From contig CAJXQJ010000011.1 in NCBI GenBank assembly GCA_913058245.1, positions 58,526 to 122,525 of the forward strand: DNA of 64,000 nucleotides. The letters are read 5' to 3'. Made by a program: the position numbers and the translations under genes. This stretch comes from an uncultured Colwellia sp. (lineage in GTDB: Bacteria > Pseudomonadota > Gammaproteobacteria > Enterobacterales > Alteromonadaceae). Under the pieces are notes generated by a model. That model was given only the letters and a program-made list of their open reading frames with translations. It did not search any database and had not been told where the DNA came from. Positions 1 through 7,344 of the stretch are shown here, piece after piece (position 1 is the stretch's first letter; each line of letters opens with the position of its first letter).

Positions 1-276
1 GCCTGTAAAGACTCTTTTCAACGTATGTACTTTTATAATTTTCGACTAAATAATATAGATTTGGTGGCTGACTTTAAAGAAAGTTCAACTGATGTTGTGG
101 TAAATGAAAGTCAGTTTAAGTCTTATACACTTTATGAGTTAACCGCAAAGGACTCCGATAATAAACCAATCAAATTTGTTTCCTATTGCACAAAGGAGCT
201 TTGCCTTGATTTGGTTAGTGATAATGAATATGACAAATCAGTTCAAGATTCTATAACATCGCAATTACGTGGCTAA
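1..276 (+). CDS. Hypothetical cassette protein, 5'-truncated by window edge
   Basis: The frame is open from base 1 through a stop at 274-276, so the true start probably lies left of the window; the first in-frame ATG is at 25. The visible 91 residues are acidic, with no obvious signal peptide or membrane helix in the visible part. Two cysteines sit in YCTKELC near residue 65. An attC begins 9 bases after the stop, marking it as an integron cassette gene. I do not recognise a family and assign no function. Confidence 0.6.
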   Translation, partial: ACKDSFQRMYFYNFRLNNIDLVADFKESSTDVVVNESQFKSYTLYELTAKDSDNKPIKFVSYCTKELCLDLVSDNEYDKSVQDSITSQLRG

Positions 277-284
277 GTATTTAT

Positions 285-378
285 AACAAGCTAATTAATA
301 AGGACAAAAACTAGTTGGTTGTTTTCGTTCCTCAACATTTTAGTCAACAAATTTTTGCCCATTATTAGGGCGTTAGGT
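285..378 (+). repeat. attC site 1
   Basis: The site starts with AACAAGC at 285 and ends with the core GTTAGGT at 372-378 after AGGGC. The arms AATAAGGACAAAAAC and TTTTTGCCCATTATTAGGGC are those seen, with variation, at the other sites. It separates the truncated first cassette from the 153-aa protein. Confidence 0.85.
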
Positions 379-387
379 GTTCGAAAA

Positions 388-849
388 ATGAAATCTTCAA
401 TTACTGATTGGATCCAAGCTCTTGCAGTTACTATTGGGATTGCATTTGCCATGCGGGAGTTTGTTCTACATGACCGAGCACAGGAGCGCTTACAAAAAGA
501 GGCGGTGCTGCAACTCATAGTTAGTGGGCAGAATGAATCAATATCGAAATCCGCACAAAGGATTCAGGAAGTATTTAATGAGCTGATAAAAAAGAAAGAT
601 GCTACTAAGGAAGAATGGGGGCACCTGCAAACGATTTATTTTCCAATTCAGGCACACTTAAGTGCTTGGGGATTTTGTTATCACAACAATATGTGCAATC
701 GAAATCTTACTGAAGCTTATATCTGCGAAAACCTTGTAGATTTCGACAAATTTAGAGTAGTTGTGAATAATAAAGTAGATAAACCAGATTTCACTCGGGA
801 AAAAGGGTATGCGGCATTGCTCAATGTATGCGTATCAAAAAAGTATTAA
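388..849 (+). CDS. Membrane-anchored hypothetical cassette protein (153 aa)
   Basis: I start this at ATG 388; the frame is open further left only through attC. An AGGTG at 375-379, which includes the end of the attC core, sits about 8 bases before this ATG and could be its ribosome-binding site. Residues about 8-25 (WIQALAVTIGIAFAM) form one hydrophobic segment, followed by a charged helical stretch rich in R, E, Q and K and a C-terminal half with four cysteines. This looks like a single-pass protein with a mostly cytoplasmic domain. No family is recognised. Confidence 0.65.
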   Translation: MKSSITDWIQALAVTIGIAFAMREFVLHDRAQERLQKEAVLQLIVSGQNESISKSAQRIQEVFNELIKKKDATKEEWGHLQTIYFPIQAHLSAWGFCYHNNMCNRNLTEAYICENLVDFDKFRVVVNNKVDKPDFTREKGYAALLNVCVSKKY

Positions 850-864
850 TTGCATCGCACACTT

Positions 865-960
865 AACAAGACAATCATACGGATACGCAACAGTTGGCTC
901 AGTTCCACTCCGTTTCACAGTTTAGCCAAGCATTATCAGCCCCTTAATGGGGCGTTATTT
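865..960 (+). repeat. attC site 2
   Basis: AACAAG at 865-870 opens the site and GTTATTT at 954-960 closes it after CCCCTTAATGGGGC, a clear inner stem. The middle contains TTTAGCCAAGCATTA. The core is followed at once by the first copy of the non-coding array repeat. Confidence 0.85.
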
Positions 961-1111
961 TGGGCCTTACTTACTAAACTGATTGCTGGATTGGACTGAT
1001 TTTAGCTAAGCATATAGCCTCTAATGCAGCAAGGTGTACTAATGGTGTACTTTTGATTTTTTCAAATGCTCGGGTGTACTTCTTTAATTTTTATATTTAT
1101 ATTGCTAAGAA
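954..1111 (+). repeat. Array non-coding repeat, copy 1
   Basis: From the attC core onward this 158-bp stretch matches copies at 5054 and 6522 closely and the one at 2502 more loosely. Shared blocks include GGCCTTACTTACTAAACTG, GATTGGACTGATTTTAGCTA, GCAAGGTGTACTAATGG and GGTGTACTT. GTGTACT occurs three times within about 50 bases. No ORF runs through it. The following 190 bases up to the diguanylate cyclase start are AT-rich and not obviously repeated. Confidence 0.8.
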
Positions 1112-1301
1112 ATCATAGCATGACCAAATATGTAAAATTTTTTTCAATACTAATTATAAAAGAGCTAAATTTATTCTAAATATCATTTGAAACAATCCAC
1201 CTCCTTTCTTATTTGCTTGGAATTATTCTTGGCTAGATAAGTGCAGATTATTACTACATAATGGAAATCTTCCAAAATAACTCATAACCAAAGGACTTTT
1301 A

Positions 1302-2468
1302 TTGCAGCTTCATGACATAACTCTAATGTTAACTTTATCTTTAGCGTCTTTGGTTGGTGCTATTATCCTAGGAATTTTATCGCAGTTGAGTCGAGCCGTT
1401 GAAGGTTCGAAATATTGGGCAATTGGTCTTGCATTATTATCTGTCGCTTATGGCTCTCACTTATTTCTACAGGGAATGCCATTATCCATAAGAGCCAATA
1501 GCCATAATTTATGCTTGGTCTTGGGGCATGCTTGCTGGTTGATAGGAGCATATAAATTTGTTGGACGACCATTAACAACTCAGCAAAAAACTTGGCTTAT
1601 TTTTCCTGTCGTTGTTCTTATTCTAACTTTCACCATGATATGGCCAGCAATAGAATATCGGATTGCTATTATCGGCATTTGGTTGATTGTAGTTCGTCTG
1701 CACTATGCGTGGATATTGTTTCGATACGCTCATAATAATCGAATAGAAAAGTTGGCAGCCAACATTGCCGCTGTCGTAGCGTTAGCAGAAGTTTGCTTTA
1801 CAATTATTTATACTATTTACGGTTCGCTCGGACATCTATCTTTTGTGGGTACGCAAATGAGTTGGGTATCGGGCATAACGTGGTTAGGTGCTTTATTAGG
1901 TATAACTATTAGTACGCCACTATTAATGTTGCTAAGTGTGGGAAGATTGGTTGAAAAGCTCGATTTTGCAGCCCATCATGATCCATTAACAAAGTTGCTA
2001 AATCGTAGAGGTTTCTTTGCTCAAGCTAAACCAATACTGTCAATTTCGAAACGCAATAAGCAGCTGGTCACCGTGATGATGTTAGATATTGACCATTTTA
2101 AACGTATTAATGATCAGTACGGCCATGCGATAGGGGACGACGTATTAGAAATATTTTCAGGTACATTACGAAGTACACTACGTGAAACTGATATAGTTGC
2201 TCGTTGGGGTGGAGAAGAGGCGTGCATATTATTGCACGACGCCAATGCTGATTATGCAATTACGGTTGCAAATCGTATAAGGGAGTCTTTCAGCTTTGCT
2301 TGCAAAGCAACGTCAGCTTTTGATAACGCTATTACGCTAAGTGTAGGTATCGCCAGTAAACAACTATCAGATGTTGATACGTTTGATTTTATTCAAGCCG
2401 ATGCAGACAAAGCATTATACAGTGCTAAAAGCCAAGGTAGAAACTGTGTATATGTAAGTGCTATATAG
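1302..2468 (+). CDS. Membrane diguanylate cyclase (GGDEF domain), 388 aa
   Basis: The protein should make cyclic di-GMP from two GTP at the inner membrane. About seven hydrophobic segments cover residues 5-215 and the GGDEF domain follows from about 225 (DPLTKLLNRR). The metal motif DIDHFKRIND and the inhibitory site RETD (294-297) are present, the latter the standard five residues before the active loop. The loop reads GGEEA (303-307); the family norm is GG(D/E)EF, so the final F is replaced by A. Start chosen is TTG 1302 because AAGGA lies six bases upstream; ATG 1326 is the alternative. It sits between two copies of the array repeat, so it is cassette cargo. Activity is likely but the A307 change leaves doubt. 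Confidence 0.85.
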   Translation: MQLHDITLMLTLSLASLVGAIILGILSQLSRAVEGSKYWAIGLALLSVAYGSHLFLQGMPLSIRANSHNLCLVLGHACWLIGAYKFVGRPLTTQQKTWLIFPVVVLILTFTMIWPAIEYRIAIIGIWLIVVRLHYAWILFRYAHNNRIEKLAANIAAVVALAEVCFTIIYTIYGSLGHLSFVGTQMSWVSGITWLGALLGITISTPLLMLLSVGRLVEKLDFAAHHDPLTKLLNRRGFFAQAKPILSISKRNKQLVTVMMLDIDHFKRINDQYGHAIGDDVLEIFSGTLRSTLRETDIVARWGGEEACILLHDANADYAITVANRIRESFSFACKATSAFDNAITLSVGIASKQLSDVDTFDFIQADADKALYSAKSQGRNCVYVSAI

Positions 2469-2501
2469 CGTTTCTGAGCTTTTGTATCGTTAATGATTTC
2501 A

Positions 2502-2655
2502 ATTGCTGGATTGAACTGATTTTATCTAAATACAAAACCCTCAAGGCAACAACGCGTGCTAAAGGTGTACATTTGATTTTTTCAAATGTTCGAGTGTACT
2601 TCTTTAATTTTTATATTCATATTACTGAGACGTCTGCATAATAAGCGGTTAGGGC
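2502..2655 (+). repeat. Array non-coding repeat, copy 2
   Basis: This copy begins at ATTGCTGGATTGAACTGATT, carries GGTGTACATTTGATTTTTTC and GAGTGTACTTCTTTAATTT, and ends with CTGAGACGTCTGCATAATAAG followed by the core-like GTTAGGG at 2648-2654. It lacks the first 30 or so bases of copies 1, 3 and 4. No typical long attC follows the cyclase gene, so this short end appears to serve as the junction with the next cassette. Confidence 0.75.
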
Positions 2656-2717
2656 TCTGTAGTATCAATTAAGCATATTCATCTAATTTGAATTTTGAGT
2701 ATCGTAAAAGTAAGTTT

Positions 2718-3365
2718 ATGAAGATAGCAATAGTTTTGGGAGCGACAGGTTTAGTAGGAAAAAAACTTGTCGAAAGATTAGTGAAAGAGCCGAGTATTGA
2801 AAAAGTTGTTACTATTACAAGGCGACATGTTGAATACGCATCCCCAAAAATTGTTAATGAAGTTATCAACTTTGAAAATATTGAGGAATACATTAATGTT
2901 TTTAGAGGAGATATGATTTTTTCATGCTTAGGGTCAACGGTCAAACAAGCCGGAACTTTTCAAAAGCAAAGAAAAGTTGACTTCGAATACCAGTACAAAG
3001 CAGCAAAGCTAGCTTCAGAAAATAAAGTAAGTCATTATATTTTAGTTTCTTCTAGTGCCGCTAATGAAAAAAGTAAAAGCCCATATTTAAAAATGAAAGG
3101 TGAATTAGAGACTGAAGTTTCAGCGTTGCCTTTCAAACAGATAACTATATTACAGCCCTCTCTTCTAAAAGGAGAGCGCGAGTCTTTTCGGTTAGGAGAG
3201 ACTATTGCAAACTGGTTACTTCCCATTATATGTAAATTGCCATTTCTTAAGCGGTACAGACCAATATCAGGAGAAGATGTTGCTAAGAAAATGGTGTCGG
3301 TTAGCTTGTCGCTTGGAAAAGGGAAGGAAATATACCGGCTTGATGAACTTTTTAGTAAAAGGTAA
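2718..3365 (+). CDS. NAD(P)-binding SDR-like protein (HTATIP2/TIP30-like)
   Basis: Residues 1-25 hold a Rossmann nucleotide-binding turn, GATGLVGKKL, typical of atypical short-chain dehydrogenases. The middle contains FSCLGST and HYILVSSSAANEKSKSPYLKMKGELE, the layout of the active-site region in HTATIP2/NmrA-like proteins (S and YxxxK). Length, 215 aa, is right for this family. Start is ATG 2718, since the hydrophobic binding fold begins directly there; an in-frame TTG at 2688 would add ten unrelated residues. Substrate unknown. It is a stand-alone cassette gene followed by attC at 3381. Confidence 0.8.
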   Translation: MKIAIVLGATGLVGKKLVERLVKEPSIEKVVTITRRHVEYASPKIVNEVINFENIEEYINVFRGDMIFSCLGSTVKQAGTFQKQRKVDFEYQYKAAKLASENKVSHYILVSSSAANEKSKSPYLKMKGELETEVSALPFKQITILQPSLLKGERESFRLGETIANWLLPIICKLPFLKRYRPISGEDVAKKMVSVSLSLGKGKEIYRLDELFSKR

Positions 3366-3380
3366 AGTTAAACAAAGCTC

Positions 3381-3477
3381 TAACAAGCTGTTCAAGCGGG
3401 ACAAATAACAGCTGGCTGGTTCCGCTTCGCTTCACATTTTAGCCAATTACAATTTGCCCCTTAATAGTACGTTAGTT
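3381..3477 (+). repeat. attC site 3
   Basis: Opens TAACAAGCTGTTCAAGCGGG at 3381, contains TTCACATTTTAGCCAATTAC and closes with core GTTAGTT (3471-3477). The left part closely matches site 8 and resembles published Vibrio repeats in style. Confidence 0.85.
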
Positions 3478-3493
3478 GCCAAAGGAGAATCTG

Positions 3494-3841
3494 GTGAACG
3501 TTGATGATATTAGAGTTTTCATCCCTAGTAAGAATTACGAAATATCTAAGTCCTTTTACCAAGCTTTAGGCTTTAAAATGGATTATGTAACTGATGATTT
3601 ATCTTTATTCGAAAATGGCGAATGTACGTTTTTTCTACAACGGTTTTATAACGAAGAGTTAGCAAAAAATTTAATGCTTCAACTTTCAATTTTAGATATA
3701 AATGAAGCCTTTGAGGTTATTTCAAGTCTTGATGGTTTCGACATAAAGTATGAACCAATTAAAATTGAGCATTGGGGGAAAGTTGTTTATCTGTGGGGGC
3801 CATCAGGAGAACTTTGGCATGTCACAGAATTTAGCAACTAA
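3494..3841 (+). CDS. VOC-superfamily (glyoxalase/bleomycin-resistance-like) protein
   Basis: GTG 3494 is chosen as start because AAAGGAG lies at 3481-3487 with seven bases between. The 115-aa protein begins VNVDDIRVFIPSKNYEISKS and has the beta-alpha-beta-beta-beta pattern of a VOC domain: phases IPSKNYEISKSFYQALGF and, near the end, WGKVVYLWGPSGELWHVTEF. The last part matches the usual DPxGxxxxxxE pattern in spirit (GPSGELWHVTE). Such proteins sequester drugs or act as metalloenzymes; the substrate cannot be told. Its stop codon overlaps the next attC. Confidence 0.8.
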   Translation: MNVDDIRVFIPSKNYEISKSFYQALGFKMDYVTDDLSLFENGECTFFLQRFYNEELAKNLMLQLSILDINEAFEVISSLDGFDIKYEPIKIEHWGKVVYLWGPSGELWHVTEFSN

Positions 3842-3933
3842 TAAGCTGTTCAAACGTAAAAATACAGCAGGCTGTTTTCACTCCGTTCAACATTTTAGCC
3901 AACTACAATTCTCCCCTTAACAGGGCGTTATGT
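3838..3933 (+). repeat. attC site 4
   Basis: AATAAGCTGTTCAAACG near 3838 opens the site and GTTATGT at 3927-3933 closes it after CCCCTTAACAGGGC. CATTTTAGCCAACTAC lies in the middle. The left end overlaps the stop codon of the VOC gene. Confidence 0.85.
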
Positions 3934-3967
3934 TACTTAACTCTTCATTATTTCAATCGAGGCACTT

Positions 3968-4510
3968 GTGGGTTCTTTTAAAAATATTAATGTAGTAGGA
4001 ACAAGCGCTAGTGGTAAATCTACATTTAGCAAAGAATTAGCGGCTAAATTGAATGTTCGATATATAGAAATGGATGAACTCTTCTGGAAACCTAACTGGG
4101 AAGAGTCGAGTAATAATGAGTTTCTTTCTAAAATCGAGGTAGCTATTTCGAAGGATGGCTGGGTTCTTGATGGTAATTACTCCAGAACTGCCTCGTTAAA
4201 ATGGGCCAAAGTTAACACAATTATTTGGCTCGATTACTCGTTAAGTCGCACTATATTTCAGGCCTTTAAAAGAGCAATTCAGCGAATTATAAGTAAACAA
4301 GAAATATGGCCTAATACTGGAAATGTTGAATCATTTAAAAAAACATTTCTTAGTCGAAAGTCAATAATTCTCTGGACATTGCAAAACTATCATTCAAATC
4401 GTAAGAAATATTTTGAAATAATGAAATCTGAGAGATATTCACACATTGATTTCGTTAGGTTAAACTCGCCAAAGCAGGCAAAAAAATTTATTGCTGAATC
4501 TCTTGTGTAG
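3968..4510 (+). CDS. Small P-loop kinase-like ATPase (topology-modulation/adenylate-kinase-like)
   Basis: Walker A is GTSASGKST at residues 11-19, followed by KELAAKLNVRYIEMDELFWKP, the layout of the FlaR-type 'DNA topology modulation' proteins, which are shikimate/adenylate-kinase-like. A GWVLDGNYSR segment near residue 60 and IIWLDYS near 85 are also typical. Length 180 aa is normal. The GTG start at 3968 has GAGG five bases upstream. The substrate phosphorylated by this group is not established; the family name is historical. Cassette gene between attC sites 4 and 5. Confidence 0.75.
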   Translation: MGSFKNINVVGTSASGKSTFSKELAAKLNVRYIEMDELFWKPNWEESSNNEFLSKIEVAISKDGWVLDGNYSRTASLKWAKVNTIIWLDYSLSRTIFQAFKRAIQRIISKQEIWPNTGNVESFKKTFLSRKSIILWTLQNYHSNRKKYFEIMKSERYSHIDFVRLNSPKQAKKFIAESLV

Positions 4511-4520
4511 TTAACAATAT

Positions 4521-4584
4521 AACAAACTAATTAACAGGACAAAAAGCTAGAGAGCTATTTTTGTCCTTTATTAGGGCGTTAGCA
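4521..4584 (+). repeat. attC site 5 (short form)
   Basis: AACAAACTAATTAACAGGAC opens and GTTAGCA (4578-4584) closes; the inner stem is AGGACAAAAAGCT against the TTTTTGTCCT block. At 64 bp it is shorter than its neighbours and resembles attC 1 in its outer arms (AATTAA..AGGACAAAAA). Confidence 0.8.
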
Positions 4585-4597
4585 GTACAGGAAAGTT

Positions 4598-4966
4598 ATG
4601 TATCAAGGAAGCTGCCTCTGTGGCAAAATTAAATATCGATTACTAAGTAAGCCGAAAAAGGTTACGAGTTGTCATTGTACTATGTGTCAAAAGCAACATG
4701 GTGCAGCTTTTGCAACATACGGAAGCCTTCTAAAAGCAGATTTAGAGTATGTTGTTGGAAAACGGCTTTTAAAATCTTATAACTCATCAGGGACAATTAA
4801 ACGCAAATTTTGTGGCGAGTGTGGTTCTAATATTGAGTGGTCTGGAAGCTCTAATTTTCCAGACTGGACATCAGTTACGCTATCAACCTTGGATACACCT
4901 TTTTATCCTGAAGAAATTTCGAATATCTATACTGAAACAAGGCAGTGTTGGCTAAAATACAGCTAA
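4598..4966 (+). CDS. GFA/CENP-V-family zinc-binding protein
   Basis: The N-terminus GSCLCGKIKYRL, the CHCTMCQKQHGAAF motif near residues 27-40 and the FCGECGSNIEW motif near residue 70 are the zinc ligands and signature of the Gfa-like (glutathione-dependent formaldehyde-activating, CENP-V/GFA) fold. Length 122 aa is usual. ATG 4598 follows AGGAAAG. Real formaldehyde activity is proven for few members, so the reaction is left open. The stop codon overlaps the start of attC 6. Confidence 0.85.
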   Translation: MYQGSCLCGKIKYRLLSKPKKVTSCHCTMCQKQHGAAFATYGSLLKADLEYVVGKRLLKSYNSSGTIKRKFCGECGSNIEWSGSSNFPDWTSVTLSTLDTPFYPEEISNIYTETRQCWLKYS

Positions 4967-5060
4967 CAAGCAAGTTAATTAGGATACGTAAAGTTGGCTG
5001 CGTTCTGCTTTGTTACACATTTCAGCCAGCGTTGCTTAGCCTATCATTTGGGCGTTATTT
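4964..5060 (+). repeat. attC site 6
   Basis: TAACAAGCAAGTTAATTAGG at 4964 opens, TTACACATTTCAGCCAGCG lies in the middle and GTTATTT (5054-5060) closes after TTTGGGC. The opening overlaps the GFA gene stop. The core leads directly into repeat copy 3. Confidence 0.85.
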
Positions 5061-5436
5061 TTGGCCTTACTTACTAAACTGATTGCTGGATTGGACTGAT
5101 TTTAGCTAAACATATAGCCTCTAATGCAGCAAGGTGTACTAATGGTGTACTTTTGATTTTTCAAAGGTTCGGGTGTACTTCGTTAATTCATATTAGTGAG
5201 AAGTATTAGTAAAGACCAGAGAACAGTGTTTTATTTATTTAATCTTTTGATATTAAATATAAAGGCGTCTCTTTAAATGTTCCGTATTATTGCGAACTCT
5301 CACTAATTCGGTCTTTTGTGCTTCATTTAGTCTTTTCTAGTTTCTAATGCTTTGAAATTGTGTGACATTAATGTCAATCAAATGAATTTTATGGGGCGGG
5401 AATTACTGAGACGTCTACATAACAAGCTAGTTATAT
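5054..5436 (+). repeat. ORF-less cassette / array repeat, copy 3
   Basis: This 383-bp non-coding block runs from one attC core (GTTATTT, 5054) to another core-like GTTATAT (5430-5436). Its first 150 bases match copies 1 and 4. Its last 90 bases, from TTTCTAATGCTTTGAAATTG to GAGACGTCTACATAACAAGC, match copy 4. It contains a perfect palindrome TGACATTAATGTCA at 5363-5376. The right end ATAACAAGCTAGTTAT is itself a short inverted repeat joining R''-like and core-like sequence. It behaves as a cassette with no ORF. Confidence 0.75.
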
Positions 5437-5561
5437 GCACCTAAAAGGTTGATTATCGCCGTTAGAGAAAAATCATCTTAAAGTCATAAGGACGTCAGGT
5501 TTTTAAAAGCCGGTTTGATTAAACTGACGACTTCTTTAATCATATTCAAATAGGACATGTT

Positions 5562-6422
5562 ATGAAGCATATTTGTATTTCAGTTATTTTACTATTTTCG
5601 GTTCTAACTATGAGTAGCAAAAGTCATAGTCAGGATGCAATTTCAGCTCCAGCTGGACCATATCTTGGACAAAAGCCTCCTGGCTTAATTCCCGAAGTTT
5701 TCGCTCCTGGTATTGTTTCATCAGAGCATCATGAGTGGGGCCCTGGCTTCTCACCCGACATGAAAGAGTTCTACTTTAGTAGGAGAAACAACAAAAGTGG
5801 AAAAGATTCGCACTTTGTTCTTAAATACGAGAATAATCGATGGCACGCGTCAGAAGTGGAGCCTGGGGTGGGTGCGTCTATCTCTCCTGATGGTAAAACT
5901 ATGTTTTTTAAAAACCAATATAGTGAGCGAACCGATGAGGGATGGTCAGAGTTTAAAAGTCTTGGTTCTGCGTTTGAAGACTTCGACATCATGCGGCTTA
6001 CTACTTCATCCAAAGGCACTTATGTTTTTGATGAATACCCTAAAGAAGGAGATTTTGTTCTTCGATATTCTCGATTAATCAATGGTAAACGTGAAGCCCC
6101 GAAGCTACTTAGTAAAGAGATAAATACTGGAAAACAGAACGTCCATCCCTTCATTGCACCTGATGAGTCCTATATTTTGTGGGATAGTACGAGAGATAAT
6201 GGCTATGGCGGAAGTGATATCTACGTTAGTTTTCGGCAGGAAGACGGCTCTTGGGGAGCTGCCATTAACTTAGGTGATAAGATTAATACAAGCGTATCAG
6301 AACGTGGAGGATATGTAACGCCAGATGGAAAATATTTTTTCTTTTTTGCCCCTGATAGCAAAGGGAAAGGAGATGTATTCTGGGTGAGTGCACATGTTAT
6401 TGAGACACTTAGACCCAAATGA
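5562..6422 (+). CDS. Secreted PD40-type beta-propeller protein (286 aa)
   Basis: Residues 1-23 form a signal peptide (HICISVILLFSVLTMSSKSHSQ, cut near SHSQ). The rest carries repeated WD40-like PD40 blades: GPGFSPDMKEFYFSR, GASISPDGKTMFFKN, HPFIAPDESYILWDS with GGSDIYVSF, and GYVTPDGKYFFFF with GKGDVFWVS. Such TolB-like propellers act in the periplasm, outer membrane or outside the cell, usually as binding modules. No catalytic domain is attached. Start ATG 5562 follows AATAGGA. It is preceded by the ORF-less cassette copy 3, which may supply its promoter (inference), and followed by attC 7. Confidence 0.8.
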   Translation: MKHICISVILLFSVLTMSSKSHSQDAISAPAGPYLGQKPPGLIPEVFAPGIVSSEHHEWGPGFSPDMKEFYFSRRNNKSGKDSHFVLKYENNRWHASEVEPGVGASISPDGKTMFFKNQYSERTDEGWSEFKSLGSAFEDFDIMRLTTSSKGTYVFDEYPKEGDFVLRYSRLINGKREAPKLLSKEINTGKQNVHPFIAPDESYILWDSTRDNGYGGSDIYVSFRQEDGSWGAAINLGDKINTSVSERGGYVTPDGKYFFFFAPDSKGKGDVFWVSAHVIETLRPK

Positions 6423-6431
6423 TGAGTCATA

Positions 6432-6528
6432 TAACAAGCGCTTCAAACGGAAAAAATACAGCTGGCTGTTTTCACTCCGTTCAATATTTTAGCCAGCAAT
6501 ATTTTTCCCCTTAATGTGGGCGTTATTT
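6432..6528 (+). repeat. attC site 7
   Basis: TAACAAGCGCTTCAAACGG opens at about 6432; TTCACTCCGTTCAATATTTT and AGCCAGCAATATT fill the middle; GTTATTT at 6522-6528 closes after TAATGTGGGC. The middle is very like attC 4. Confidence 0.85.
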
Positions 6529-6896
6529 TTGGCCTTACTTACTAAACTGATTGCTAGATTGGACTGATTTTAGCTAAACATATAGCCTCTAATGCAACAA
6601 GGTGTACTAATGGTGTACTTTTGATTTTTTCAAATGTTCGGGTGTACTTATTTAGTTCTAAATTTATATTAGCGAGAAGTTTTAATATAACCAAATAAAT
6701 ATATTTCTATTTTTTATCGTTCAGTATTAATTAGAAAATCGTCCTATTTTAATGGGATATTATTGTTAATCTACCTTTATTGATAAAAATCAATCTTTAT
6801 AGTTTCTAATACGTTGAAATTGTGTGATATTAATGTCAATTAAATGGACTTATGTGACAGAGGTCATTGAGACGCCTACATAATAGGCTGTTATAA
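6522..6896 (+). repeat. ORF-less cassette / array repeat, copy 4
   Basis: A 375-bp block equivalent to copy 3: an attC core GTTATTT, then GGCCTTACTTACTAAACTG, then three GTGTACT elements, a diverged centre, then GTTGAAATTGTGTGATATTA, AATGTCAATTAAATGGA and GAGACGCCTACATAATAGGC, ending at core-like GTTATAA (6890-6896). The palindrome of copy 3 is here TGATATTAATGTCA (6825-6838), with one change. No credible ORF lies inside. Confidence 0.75.
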
Positions 6897-6923
6897 CGCA
6901 ATTTAAATATATGAGGAAGTTAA

Positions 6924-7151
6924 ATGAATAGGGAAATTCTTGAAGCAATGCAGGTCCTTCTTAACTCTCTGTTAAAAGAGCACCCAAAATATGAACAATG
7001 GGTGAATTTTGATAGTGTTGCTTTTGACTCCAGAATTGGTTGGGTACCACGAGTGTCTTCACCTGAACAAAATCAAACATCTCTAAATCCAATCGAAATA
7101 TCAAATATTTATGATTCAGTATGTCAGAAAATAATCAAAAAAACGTACTAA
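6924..7151 (+). CDS. Hypothetical cassette protein (75 aa)
   Basis: ATG 6924 follows GAGGAAG with six bases between, good support that the frame is translated. The protein starts MNREILEAMQVLLNSLLKEH, an amphipathic helix, then a W/D-rich middle (YEQWVNFDSVAFDSRIGWV) and a second helix at the end (IYDSVCQKIIKK). It has no signal peptide or membrane segment. It stands between ORF-less cassette copy 4 and attC 8. I recognise no family. Confidence 0.65.
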   Translation: MNREILEAMQVLLNSLLKEHPKYEQWVNFDSVAFDSRIGWVPRVSSPEQNQTSLNPIEISNIYDSVCQKIIKKTY

Positions 7152-7168
7152 TAGCAGTGTAACTTTAT

Positions 7169-7264
7169 AACAAGTTGTTCAAGTGGGACTGCTAACAGTT
7201 TACTTGGTTTCGTTTCGCTACACATTTTAGCTAAACATTCTCAGCCATTAACAGAGCGTTATGT
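7169..7264 (+). repeat. attC site 8
   Basis: AACAAGTTGTTCAAGTGGGA opens at 7169, TACACATTTTAGCTAAAC lies in the middle, and GTTATGT at 7258-7264 closes after ACAGAGC. It is the last well-formed attC in the array and immediately precedes the Septu cassette. Confidence 0.85.
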
Positions 7265-7344
7265 TTTAGTATTTGTATCTGATTTACGGCAATTACATTA
7301 TTTGTCACTAGCTAGCTATTGTATTACTTTATAAAGGAATTGGT

